From: Rhynchopus euleeides
Lineage: Eukaryota > Euglenozoa > Diplonemea > Diplonemida > Diplonemidae
DNA length: 64,000 bases
Assembly: GCA_963210315.1 (NCBI GenBank)
Contig: OY723259.1
Span: 248,001-312,000, forward strand
Direction of reading: 5' to 3'
The stretch's first letter is position 1, and each line of letters opens with the position of its first letter. A program made the translations under genes and the position numbers. A model generated the notes under the pieces. It saw nothing but the letters and a program-made list of their open reading frames with translations. It was not told the DNA's origin and made no database searches. Positions 1 through 9,415 of this stretch are shown here, piece by piece.

Positions 1-774
1 GTCTCCCTTGCAGACCTCATGCATTTCCGGTATGCAGACATCCCCTGGCACTTCTGGGGATGCAAGGATGAGTCAGCCCGGATTCCCTTCTTGCGTGCTC
101 GGATCTCAGGGCATATATTTCACTGGTTGATGGAGCATGCCGAAAAGGGATCAACGCGCAATGCCTACGTACACAGTCTCCATCATTGGTGGGCTCCAGA
201 AGATGCAGTGCCTCTGCAGAACAACGACGAATTTGAAGAAGCAGAGAACGGACATCGCAAGAAAGATGCCGTTACAATCGCCAGCTCCGCAACTTACGAG
301 AGAGATCTTGCGATGGCAGAAGAGAAGCGGCGCGCATCGGGCATGCCTTGGAAGGTTGCGCACCTGTCGCAGGACGGGATCCTCGGGTATAGAGAAGTCA
401 TTCTGTGTCCGTGTCTGCACACCCGACACGCTCATAGATTGGCTGTGTATGTTCTTTGCACACAGTTGACACAGCTGCAGAAGGGGTTTGTGCACTGCAA
501 CACACAGGACTTCGTTGAACCCATCAGCGCGCCCTACTTCCTGTCCCGGTTCCCCGAAGGACACCGCAAATTATCGCTCTGCTTGTGCAAAATGCCAATC
601 CCGCTGGGGGCGACTTTCACACCATTCGTGTCATCCGAGGCGACTTTGAGCACGCTTGACCAACGCGCACAGCAGGAGGGGGATGACAGTTCTGACGAAG
701 AAGATGAGGCCTGCAGGATGGCTTGTCTTGCCCAAGGTGTAACACAACTACGACAGGCGATGGCCGCACTTTGA
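1..774 (+). CDS. Putative transposon-encoded protein, 5' end outside the window
   Basis: The frame is open from base 1 (reading VSLADL before the first Met at 19) to a stop at 774. The visible 257 residues match the C-terminal part of the frame at 12893-13759 on the other strand with only a few substitutions (for example PWHFWG against PWRFWG). There are His/Trp/Cys-rich stretches (HSLHHWW, CPCLHTRHAH) and an acidic patch near the C-terminus (DDSSDEEDE). I recognise no named domain. It sits just inside the CACGGTGG-type transposon terminus that ends at 1089, and the second copy lies inside a complete element of that type. That makes a transposase or accessory protein of this element the best guess. 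Conservation of the frame between two inverted copies is the main evidence that it is coding. Confidence 0.55.
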   Translation, partial: VSLADLMHFRYADIPWHFWGCKDESARIPFLRARISGHIFHWLMEHAEKGSTRNAYVHSLHHWWAPEDAVPLQNNDEFEEAENGHRKKDAVTIASSATYERDLAMAEEKRRASGMPWKVAHLSQDGILGYREVILCPCLHTRHAHRLAVYVLCTQLTQLQKGFVHCNTQDFVEPISAPYFLSRFPEGHRKLSLCLCKMPIPLGATFTPFVSSEATLSTLDQRAQQEGDDSSDEEDEACRMACLAQGVTQLRQAMAAL

Positions 775-1089
775 CACCTCAAATTCTAACCGCTCACCTC
801 CGCAGGTGCAGCCGCTACCAGGAGGATAGGTAGGTAGTCCAGAGTCCGGGGAAACTGACAGAAGCAAAACAAGCCCCTCCCCATCCCTCTTCCACCATGA
901 TTTTACCCCCCACGCCAGTAGACTGTAACTATATCATGGGAAAAATGGATGAAAATAGGTGAAAAGACTCCCGCTAGGGGGAGTCAGACTCCCCCTAGCG
1001 GGAGTCTATACTCCCGCTAGCGGGAGTCTTTGACACCCGCTCAGACTCCCGCTCCCAGACTCCCGCTAGGGCCGCTGGAGTCCACCGTG
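1..1089 (+). mobile_element. Right part of a CACGGTGG-ended DNA transposon (truncated by window start)
   Basis: Bases 1 to about 1089 are an inverted copy of about 12600-13660. The stretch after the reading frame (about 950-1089) holds palindromic ACTCCCGCTAGCGGGAGT-type blocks and ends in GCTGGAGTCCACCGTG. That is the reverse complement of the element terminus at 12600. The base pair after the end is TA. Confidence 0.7.
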
Positions 1090-1552
1090 TAATCTCAATC
1101 GGCGACACGCGAACCGAGGGAGGGCTTGATGGAGCCGGGCAGGGGTGGGGAGGAACAGCTGGAAATCAAGTATAAAAACCACGAGAAATAAGATGATAAT
1201 TATATAACAACCAAAAAAGGGAGGAAGATGTACCGGAAATAAGTAAAAAAAAGACAAATTCTGCTGATGCCTGCTCTCGAGAGGTTATGTGGTGAAACGC
1301 ACACAACCTCTCGGCCTGCAGCGGCCTGTGTGGCTCTGTAATAAATCACAGCCCAGCAGTTGCTTTTGTGTTCAATTTCCAAAGTCAGTGGGGGCAGGGC
1401 AATCGCGAGCGGTGATGACGAGCGTATTTTGATGGAGTTCACCATTCGTTGATGATATCAACACCAAAGATTGCCGCAAAACTGCCGGACACAGCGAAGT
1501 CCACCACAAGGAGATAACCGTAACAAGATGATGTGGAAGTCACAAACAAACA
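1090..1552. other. 3' flank of gene 1, duplicated beside gene 2
   Basis: There is no gene here. The stretch reappears at 12260-12392 plus 16609-16912 in the 3' flank of gene 2, where insertions have split it. In this copy it runs uninterrupted through about 1237-1262. It therefore serves as the pre-insertion reference for the stack of elements at 12393-16608. Confidence 0.7.
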
Positions 1553-3547
1553 CATACATTGGGCGTTATTCCGTTACCAGTAACGGTAATAACGTTATTT
1601 TTGCGTTATTTTTTGACCCCAAAAAAGGCAGCATTTCCCGGTGAATCTGACCCGAAACTCGGGTCCCTACCCCCCCTAAAAGAATTTTCTTGGGTAAAAT
1701 ATCACTCCAGGGGGCCACTCCGTGATGTCAAAAAATTGGAAAACGTTTTCTCCTAAAATAACGCGTTATTTTTCCGTTATTTTCATGAAAACTTGCGTTA
1801 TTCGGACAATTTTGCGGGCGGATGGTGTAGTTTTTGGTGGAGATGGCTCCAGAATACCCCCCTGGGACCATTTTTTGGATAATAACGCACGGACATGTCG
1901 AGTTTCGTGAAAAAATCATGTTTTTTGGCTTTTTCAAGGCAAATACTGCAGAAACCCCTGCAACCTTGCAGCATCCAATGTTCCTGGAGTGAAATTTGGA
2001 GTGAAAATCACTCCAAAATCACTCAGTGTGGACGCAGAAGTGAATCCTTCAGGAATACACCCGCACACCTCACATTGGCGGTGTATAAACCACCTGATAT
2101 TTTTACTCGTTACGAGCGACGAAGTAGCGCGAAGTAGCGACGTGCCCATTTTTTCCCGGTCCGTTCTAAAATAGTTACGTTCCAAAAGTCCGTTACTGGT
2201 GCTGTCAAAGACGCTTCGCACAATATACGCACGAACTACCCAAAGTACGCTCGGGCTACGCACGAAGTACGCAGGAACTACGCAATTTGAACTTTCTTGC
2301 ACCCCCCAGTCATTATTTGCACGCACTCCAGGTCCCATATTTGCACCAGTGCAAATATGAGACCTGGAGTGCAAATATGAGGAATTTCCGAGTTCGTCGT
2401 GATGTGCAAAACATGACTGGGTTGTGCAAGAAACCATCATCTGCACCCCGTATCGGCCTCAATTGCACCCTCGTGCAGGTAAAAAAAGGCCTCGGGCCTC
2501 CGGCCCTCGGACCGTTTTTTAATTACGCACACGACCTTCGCGCGGAAAGTGTCATTCAGCCCTGCCAAACGTGCTCTACACACCACCCCCTTCATCAGGC
2601 AAGTGGGTTTGTAAGGGTGTGTGGAAGCGTCAACGCTCGGGTGCAGGAAATTTACATTTTGGTCGCAAATGGCGTTACACATGCACTATGCACAACGTGT
2701 GCACGATTTCGGCAGAACTACGCACAACCAACGCAATTTGGACCTTTCAACAACACCATTCACGGTACTTCGATTTTGGGTGGGAAAGATGGGGCAAGGA
2801 AGTGGCAAAAACTGCGAAGAAGGTCGAAAATTTTCACATTTTCATCAGAAACCATATTCAACGGATTCCAATTTTCGGGTGAAATCAAGCAGGTTGGCAC
2901 AATGGCTCATGTTCACCCAAAAATGCACCTACCAAACCTCTTTTGCTTGATTTTTGGGACGGCATGGGTGATCCAGAGGCCAAAAATCACGATTTTTTCA
3001 CCAATTCCTTCGACAACGGACAGTTCCAGACCACAAGGACCACATTTTGGGGTCGGAATTTTCTCGGTCAAAAAATTCGAAAAATCTGAAATCTCTCGGA
3101 ATTTTGAGCATTTTTTGAGATTGGCATGCCCATTTTAGACCCTTTGCGTGGCTCTAAACCCAAAAATTTGCTCGAAAATGGCCTCAAATAGCCTAAAACA
3201 GCCCATTCTGGCCACCCCGAAAAAAAAATTCGAAAAGGGTCCCCCTATAGAAGTTGCCCAAAAATACCGAAAATAACGCGGTATTACCGGTAATAACGGT
3301 AATAACGTTATTACCGTTACCGATAACGGTAATAACGGTAATAACGTTACCGATAACGTTATTACCGTTCCTGATAACGGTAATAACGGTATTACCGTTA
3401 TCGATAACGGTATAACGCGGAAAAATAACGTTACCGATTTTCGGATAACGTTATTCGGCCGTTCTGGAACGTTATTAACGGTAAGTTATTTTACCGAAAA
3501 AATAACGGTATTACCGTTACTGGTAACGCAATAACGCCCGATGTATG
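1553..3547. mobile_element. Non-autonomous long-TIR transposon, 1995 bp, with preserved empty site
   Basis: The ends are inverted repeats of about 45 bp. They start CATACATYGGGCGTTATT and continue into GTTACCAGTAACGGTAATA. The flanks duplicate CAAACAAACA (1543-1552 and 3548-3557). The paralogous flank of gene 2 (about 16911-16935) has the same sequence without the element, so the insertion is direct to see. An 8-10 bp duplication with long TIRs suggests a Mutator-like element, but the repeat nature of the target blurs the exact length. Inside are a near-perfect palindrome at about 2326-2366 and dense TAACGGTAATAACG repeats at 3270-3430. I see no credible coding frame, so it is probably a MITE or other non-autonomous copy. 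Confidence 0.8.
3270..3535. repeat. Degenerate TAACGGTAATAACGTTA palindromic satellite
   Basis: Short self-complementary words (GGTAATAACG, CGTTATTACCG) are repeated with variation next to the right end of the 1995-bp element. They would form many small hairpins. Confidence 0.75.
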
Positions 3548-3998
3548 CAAACAAACAAACAAAACATGAAGCACATAAAGACGGTTCGTCTCAAGTACAA
3601 TTAACCAAAAACAGAAAACACCCCCTACGAAATGCAGGGCGATGTGCTTAAATTCAATCCGTCGGTTGCCGAAAGGCTAGAGGCCTGGGAAACGGGTAAA
3701 GATGATGGGAAGAGAGGGGCGCACTGGACAGCGGGTACGGTTCCCTCGCCTTACGAGGCGCGGTGCCGGCACGCTAACGGAACATTCAGTACGGAAGAGA
3801 GGGGGTTGTGGGAATACGGGTATTTTTGAATTTTGTTTCGAACAATGCGACCACAGCCCCCCCAGGGGGATGCAAGCGTCACTTTCCTGGAAGCGTAGCT
3901 GCCGGAAATACGAACATGTTGAGCGGGGAAGGGGTCTGTGTGGTTCGGGTTGGCAGCAAGGGGGTGCTGGGGTAGGGTCGAGTGAGGACTTGACCTCC
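3548..3998. other. Immediate 3' flank of gene 1
   Basis: Non-coding. Parts match 17205-17469 downstream of gene 2 (for example the block around GGGGGATGCAAGCGTCACTT). The flank was therefore duplicated together with the gene. No clear terminator or polyadenylation signal stands out. Confidence 0.5.
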
Positions 3999-6900
3999 CT
4001 AGATGGAGACCGGGTGGTGGGGCTGCGCGAAGGAGGGGGCCGCGCCTTCCTGCGAACCGTAAGCAGACCCCTGGTTCGAGTAGTTGGTCAGCTGCTGCTG
4101 GGGTTCGGCACCCTCGAGATGCATGAAGTCCTCCAAGTCCTGCAGCTTCACCGTGTCGTTCTTGCGCATCATCATCCACGCAATGCCACCGAACACACCG
4201 CACAGGATGATAATCCCAGCAGCGATGATGAGAATGAGCCACCAAGGGAAGCCGCTGTCGCCGTCATCAACAGAAGCAGCGTTGAGCGGTGCGGTAGTGT
4301 TCCACCCGTAGCCGAGGGGCGTCGAGGTCTGCGACAGCCCGCGAGGTGTGGCCGTGTCAGGCACAGTGGTGTCGTTCTCAGAGGTCTCCGGTGCATCCGT
4401 GGAGGGCACGTACGTCTGGCCCGAGGGCAGCGGTGTGGGTGCCGTCGTGTCGGGTGCAGCTGTGGCAGGTGCGTCAGTTGCAGGCGCAGGAGTGGCAGGG
4501 GCAAATGTCTTGCCAGCAGGCAGCGGTGTGGGTGCTGCCGTGTCAGGTGCAGCTGTGGCAGGTGCGTCAGTTGCAGGTGCAGGCGTGGCAGGTGCGTGTG
4601 TCTTGCCAGCAGGCAGCGGTGTGGGTGCTGCCGTGTCAGGTGCAGGTGTCGCAGGTGCGTCAGTTGCAGGCGCAGGTGTGGCAGGCGCCGACGTCATCGG
4701 TGCTGGAGTGGCAGGCGCAGGCGTTGCGGGTGCATGTGTCTTGCCAGCAGGCAGCGGTGTGGGAGCAACCGTGTCAGGCGCAGGTGTCGCTGGTGCGTCA
4801 GTTGCAGGTGCAGGTGTAGCAGGCGCCGGCGTCATCGGAGCAGGAGTGGCAGGCGCAGGCGTTGCGGGTGCGTGCGTCTTGCCAGCAGGCAGCGGTGTCG
4901 GTGCCACTGTGTCAGGTGCAGGTGTCGCAGGTGCGTCAGTCACAGGTGCAGATGTGGCAGGTGCGGGTGTCGCAGGGGCGGGTGTTGCAGGCGCAGGCGT
5001 CATCGGCGCAGGGGTGGAGGGGGAAGGGGTCGCAGGAGCAGGTGTGTCAGGTGCATGCGTCTTGCCAGCAGGCAGCGGTGTGGGTGCCAGCGTGTCAGGG
5101 GCAGGTGTCGCTGGTGCGTCCGTCATGGGAGCAGTGGTGGCGGGTGCCGGCGTGGCCGGCGCGACAGTAACAGGTGCGTCAGTTGCAGGTGCAGGTGTGG
5201 CAGGTGCGCCAGTCGCAGGCGCAGGTGTGGCAGGTGCGGGTGTGTCCGGTGCGTGTGACTTTCCAACAGGCAGCGGTGTGGGTGCCAGCGTGTCAGGTGC
5301 AGGTGTCGCAGGTGCATCAGTTGCAGGTGCAGGTGTAGCAGGTGCGTCAGTTGCAGGCGCAGTGGTGCTCGGCGCGTCAGTTGCAGGTGCACCAGTAGCA
5401 GGCGCGGGGGTGGCAGGTGCAGATGTGTCCGGAGCAGCTGTGTCAGGGGCAACTGTCTTCCCGATCGGCAGCGGTGTGGGTGCCAGCGTGTCAGGTGCAG
5501 GTGTGGCAGGTGCGTCAGTAGCAGGTGCAGGTGTCGCAGGTGCAGCAGTCACGGGAGAAACCGTAACTGGCGCAGGTGTGCTCGGAGCAGGCGTTGCGGG
5601 GGCAGGTGTGTCCGGCGAAGGTGTGGCGGGGGCAGGTGTGGCAGGTGCCTCGGTCTTGCCCACGGGCAGGGGTGTGGGTGCCAGCGTGTCAGGGGCAGGT
5701 GTCGCAGGTGCGTCGGTGGCAGGCGCAGGCGTGGCAGGCGCGGGAGTGGCAGGTGCAGGAGTAGAGGGAGCGGGTGTGACAGGGGCGGGGGTGCCCGGTG
5801 CAGGCGTGCCAGGGGCATCAGTAGCAGGTGCAGGAGTGACCGGGGCAGGTGTGCCGGGAGCAGGCGTGGCCGGAGCAGGTGTTCCCGGTGCGTCAGTCGA
5901 AGGTGCATCAGTTGCAGGTGCAGAGGTGACCGGGGCAGGGGTAGTAGGTGCGTCGGTCGCAGGTGCATCAGTTCCAGGCGCCGGTGTTCCCGGTGCGTCA
6001 GTCGAAGGTGCATCAGTTGCAGGTGCAGGCGTTTCAGGCGTGTCACTCTTGCACGGGGTGAATGTGTCCTTCAGCAGTGTCCACTGCTTGTAGCTCTGCG
6101 GGTAGTAGCACACCTTGTACGCTGTCCCGCCCTTCAGCTTCGGGAGGGTGCCGGCACCCCACTCCACCGCCTGGTTGTCCATCAGCATCGACCCTGTCGA
6201 CGCGGAGCACGCCTCGAGCGACGCGCACTGCGTCTCCGCCTGCGAGCAGTCCGTCGCACTGGACGGCACCAGCGCCACCTTGTCCGACGTGGCCAGTGCG
6301 TCCGAACCGGGGAAGAAGTGCAGCGTCGCCGCGTCCACACCCACCTTCGGGCAGGTCGGCTTCACCTCGAACGTCGGGTCACGGTGGTCGCACGTCAGGT
6401 ACAGCTCGTCGATGTACGATGACCCATCCTGTGTCGAGATCTGGATGTTGACAATGTTGTCGAAGTTGGCAGGCAGTGCGATCCCCGTCCCGCCAGACAC
6501 ACCGCCAGCCTTGATGCTGAAGGTCTTTGCCGTCCAGTCGATCAGGATCTCCCACTCGATCCACGTGTTCGCGGTGGCCGGCGAGATCGTCGTCCGCGAC
6601 GCCACCTCGTAGGCAATGTTGCCAAAGATCCCGGTGTAGCACTTGATGGAGCCGGACTGACCCTGGAACTCAACGCCGAACTGCCCGCTGGAACCACCGG
6701 CCCGTGTGGCGAACGTGATGGTCTTTGCACGGACACCACCAGCAGCCAGCGTCGCAATGTATCCCGCCTTCACCTTGCCAGACCCCGCACCCTTGAGCAT
6801 CACCCCCGTGTCGATCGAGATCAGACTGGTGCTGTCTGTGTTCGTGTCGAACGGCTTCTTCACGCTGTGGTGGCAGTCACCAGGGACCTGGAACTCCACG

Positions 6901-8996
6901 TCACGTGCAGACCACGTGGGCGTCTGCCCGGACTTGAACATCTGACCCGTCAGGTAGAAGTCGACCAGCTCAGTCGGGTCCATCTCGTACCCCGGGTACG
7001 CCACCAGAGGCCCGATGACGAGCTGCTGGCGGTTCGACGGGTTCACCTTCACAAGCCCCGTGTTCAGCATTGCCGACTTCGCCTTCCCCCACCCCTCCGT
7101 CTTCGGCTGGTTCCCGATCATCGCGTCCAGGATGCGCTGCTTGTTCTCCGTCGTGTCCACCCACTCGTCGTAGTCCCCGACCAGCGTCAGTGTGGCAAGC
7201 GTCCCACCGGCACGCAGGTCGTCCTGCGTCAGCCCCTCCACAAGTGACCCCGTCAGCAGGATGTAGCTGGTGCACCACATGTGGAACTCGTCCAGGTAGC
7301 CGTTCCCGAAGTACACCAGCTTCGACACACCAGAGCACGACCCCTGGAAGGCCACCCCCGCCGTCTCCAGGTGCCCGTCGATGTACAGGTCCGCCTTCTG
7401 TGTCTGCCAGTTCACGTGCACGTCGAAGTGGTAGTACGTCTTCTCCGCCGCCTCGGCTGCCACGCTCTTCGACCCCAGCGACCATCCCCCGGACCGGTAG
7501 CTCACCTGGAAGCACGTCGTCGACCCGTCGTTGCCGCCACGGAACGACAGTGTCGGTGCGTTGTCAGGGTCGTACCACGCCATGTAGAAGGTGATGCGCT
7601 GCGGTGTCGACTCCGACAGCAGGGACAGCTGTGCCTGCCCGTTCTTCCCACTCTCCGCACCGATCAGGAACCCACCACCGCCAGCTGCCACAAAGTCAGA
7701 CTCCTTCTTCACGTTCACACCGATGGGAGCCCACGTCCCGATGGAGTCGTCGAACGCGTCCAGGTAGTTCGAAGGGCAGCTAGCGAACCCGAGGCACTCC
7801 AGCCCGCCGTACCCGCTGTTGCACTTGCACGGCTCCAGCGGGTTGTCCTGGCACGTCCCGCGCGACCCGCACACAGTCGGGTCGTTCGACGCCTTCCCGA
7901 AGCACACTGCGTCCGCCGATGCCACCTCCACGTTCACCAGGCACGTTGCAGTCTTGCCCCCGCTCTCGAACGTCGCCTGGATGGTGTACTTCTGCCCCTG
8001 CACGCTCGTGTCCGGCTTGAAGGTGACCTGTGCCGTCGCTGTCTGCGACACCGTGCTCCCGTCCGCCTGTGTCTGCGACAGCATGCTGCTCGGTGCCGTT
8101 GTCCCGGTGTACGACAGCTTCATCGATGCGGAGTACAGCCCGTTGAACTCGACCACCCAGTCCTTCGAGTGCGGGATCACGTGCGTCTTCGGTGTCTCCT
8201 GCGACACCGAGCACGCAGGCCTGTCGTACGACGCCTTGCAGTCGTTGTACATGAAGTGGATGCCCGAGATGTCACCGGCAGACAGCCCTTCGCGCTGCCC
8301 AATCGGCAACGGCGACACAATCGTTGGCTTCGACCCGATGGCGAACCCGCTCGCCCCGTAGTGCATGATGCTCCCGTAGTCGTATGCGCCGATGGACCGA
8401 CCACGCGACCCCGTCTTGTCGAAGTTGTGCTCCATCCCGCCCTTGATCTGCGTGGTGTCGACGTACACAAACTCGTCACGGTCGTTCCGCGCCTGTTCGT
8501 GGGACAGCCCCAGTGTGTGTCCGATCTCGTGGATGGATGCACCCAGACCGCAGTCCTTCCCCAGGTTGATCTGGTTCGTGCCACCCGACATCCCCACAGG
8601 CGAGTTGCACTGCGACGCGTCCGCAATGAACATCACGTGGTCCGCGGGGCACGACCCCTTTGAGCACTTCTGGAACCGGATGCACGTGCGCGACTCCCAG
8701 TGCGAGATCGCCTGCATCACAATCGGCTCGTCCGACGCGAGGTACTCCGACACCGGGGTCGGGTTCGAGGGGTTCGACCTGCTTGTCTCAATGTAGTACG
8801 GGACCTTCCCCTCCGGCCAGAGGTACCGGGCATCGTTGATCCCCGCCCCACCCAGCACCGTCCCGTCACGCGACGTCTTCACCTGGATGTCCCCCTGCAC
8901 AATCTGGTATGTGTACGGCTCCTCCTGCTCCAGCAGCTCGCTGTGCCCTGCTGCTGCTGCGCACAGCAGCAGCACCGCCCGTGCAGGCCCGACCAT
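3999..8996 (-). CDS. Gene 1: membrane-anchored astacin-type zinc metalloprotease, 1665 aa
   Basis: A secreted or surface endopeptidase of family M12A. Residues 1-18 are a signal peptide and Asp36 lies in a QGDI aspartate-switch-like propeptide. The catalytic domain (about 52-255) has HEIGHTLGLSHEQARND (zinc ligands His156, His160, His166; catalytic Glu157) and the Met-turn SIMHYG (Met211, Tyr213). Next come a beta domain with a Cys pair, an EGF-like domain (CGSRGTC...CKCNSGYGGLEC), a LamG-like domain, an inserted TLTLVGDYDEWV module, a second LamG-like domain and a Cys-containing module. A long Thr/Pro/Ala/Asp stalk follows with nine APTPLPxGKT modules, probably O-glycosylated. One transmembrane helix (WWLILIIAAGIIILCGVFGG) and a tail of about 58 residues ending HHPVSI complete it. 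The frame also opens 22 codons earlier (9062), but the signal peptide start at 8996 is the one conserved in all paralogues. The gene is intact and intronless. Confidence 0.93.
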   Translation of the reverse strand: MVGPARAVLLLCAAAAGHSELLEQEEPYTYQIVQGDIQVKTSRDGTVLGGAGINDARYLWPEGKVPYYIETSRSNPSNPTPVSEYLASDEPIVMQAISHWESRTCIRFQKCSKGSCPADHVMFIADASQCNSPVGMSGGTNQINLGKDCGLGASIHEIGHTLGLSHEQARNDRDEFVYVDTTQIKGGMEHNFDKTGSRGRSIGAYDYGSIMHYGASGFAIGSKPTIVSPLPIGQREGLSAGDISGIHFMYNDCKASYDRPACSVSQETPKTHVIPHSKDWVVEFNGLYSASMKLSYTGTTAPSSMLSQTQADGSTVSQTATAQVTFKPDTSVQGQKYTIQATFESGGKTATCLVNVEVASADAVCFGKASNDPTVCGSRGTCQDNPLEPCKCNSGYGGLECLGFASCPSNYLDAFDDSIGTWAPIGVNVKKESDFVAAGGGGFLIGAESGKNGQAQLSLLSESTPQRITFYMAWYDPDNAPTLSFRGGNDGSTTCFQVSYRSGGWSLGSKSVAAEAAEKTYYHFDVHVNWQTQKADLYIDGHLETAGVAFQGSCSGVSKLVYFGNGYLDEFHMWCTSYILLTGSLVEGLTQDDLRAGGTLATLTLVGDYDEWVDTTENKQRILDAMIGNQPKTEGWGKAKSAMLNTGLVKVNPSNRQQLVIGPLVAYPGYEMDPTELVDFYLTGQMFKSGQTPTWSARDVEFQVPGDCHHSVKKPFDTNTDSTSLISIDTGVMLKGAGSGKVKAGYIATLAAGGVRAKTITFATRAGGSSGQFGVEFQGQSGSIKCYTGIFGNIAYEVASRTTISPATANTWIEWEILIDWTAKTFSIKAGGVSGGTGIALPANFDNIVNIQISTQDGSSYIDELYLTCDHRDPTFEVKPTCPKVGVDAATLHFFPGSDALATSDKVALVPSSATDCSQAETQCASLEACSASTGSMLMDNQAVEWGAGTLPKLKGGTAYKVCYYPQSYKQWTLLKDTFTPCKSDTPETPAPATDAPSTDAPGTPAPGTDAPATDAPTTPAPVTSAPATDAPSTDAPGTPAPATPAPGTPAPVTPAPATDAPGTPAPGTPAPVTPAPSTPAPATPAPATPAPATDAPATPAPDTLAPTPLPVGKTEAPATPAPATPSPDTPAPATPAPSTPAPVTVSPVTAAPATPAPATDAPATPAPDTLAPTPLPIGKTVAPDTAAPDTSAPATPAPATGAPATDAPSTTAPATDAPATPAPATDAPATPAPDTLAPTPLPVGKSHAPDTPAPATPAPATGAPATPAPATDAPVTVAPATPAPATTAPMTDAPATPAPDTLAPTPLPAGKTHAPDTPAPATPSPSTPAPMTPAPATPAPATPAPATSAPVTDAPATPAPDTVAPTPLPAGKTHAPATPAPATPAPMTPAPATPAPATDAPATPAPDTVAPTPLPAGKTHAPATPAPATPAPMTSAPATPAPATDAPATPAPDTAAPTPLPAGKTHAPATPAPATDAPATAAPDTAAPTPLPAGKTFAPATPAPATDAPATAAPDTTAPTPLPSGQTYVPSTDAPETSENDTTVPDTATPRGLSQTSTPLGYGWNTTAPLNAASVDDGDSGFPWWLILIIAAGIIILCGVFGGIAWMMMRKNDTVKLQDLEDFMHLEGAEPQQQLTNYSNQGSAYGSQEGAAPSFAQPHHPVSI
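4390..6045 (-). repeat. Stalk-encoding repeat of gene 1 (nine modules)
   Basis: A coding minisatellite built from TPAPATDAP-like units, with a recurring DTxAPTPLPxGKTxAP marker in nine copies. No Cys is present. This composition fits a rigid, mucin-like extracellular stalk. Confidence 0.85.
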
Positions 8997-9090
8997 CTTT
9001 CCAATTATTTTTCCCTTTTCTTCCAAATGCGATAAAGTGTCAACTCTCGACCTGCATGGCATGTGTGCGTGGGTGTGTGCTGAAAGAACT
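8997..9090 (-). promoter_or_regulatory. Conserved 5' leader or core promoter of gene 1
   Basis: About 90 bp directly upstream of the ATG are nearly identical before all five astacin genes. They include ACACTTTATCGCATTTGG and a purine-rich AAGAAAAGGG just before the start. The conservation suggests shared transcription or 5'-UTR signals. No experiment supports a start site. Confidence 0.45.
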
Positions 9091-9415
9091 ACATGCAGAG
9101 ACTTCCTTCCTGTTGGTCACAAGAGTCTGGGGCTGCGGGGGAGTGATGCCAGCGTACTGTGGGTGCATAGGCTGCAGGATGTGCAGCTCCAGTCCATCGG
9201 GGCACGTCTGGCGTTTGTCTTCTTGACGGATGGGGCAGGGTGAGGGCCGCACTTCCTGCACTGCTGCCACGACCTGCTGTGGACTCTGCTTCGAAAGAGA
9301 ATAACAGAGCATGGCGTCCTGTGCCACTGCCGTTGACATTCTTCGTTGGAAAAAAACAGTTTTGCGACGAAAGATGACTTCAGACACTCCCGTCTCAATG
9401 GGGGGGGGGGGGGTA
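9091..9415. other. 5' flank of gene 1, homologous to the flanks of genes 2 and 3
   Basis: Non-coding. It matches 23185-23400 and 35017-35220 (shared stretches such as GGCTGCAGGATGTGCAGCTC). The match is interrupted on the left by the TA-flanked element starting at 9416. Confidence 0.6.

Noticed and set aside
2287..3138. 283-codon plus-strand frame inside the 1995-bp element
   Set aside because: No domain, composition unlike a protein, and it crosses a palindrome; probably chance.
8997..9062. Upstream start of gene 1 adding 22 residues
   Set aside because: The extension breaks in genes 4 and 5 through a 1-base difference and would hide the signal peptide. The ATG at 8996 is common to all members.
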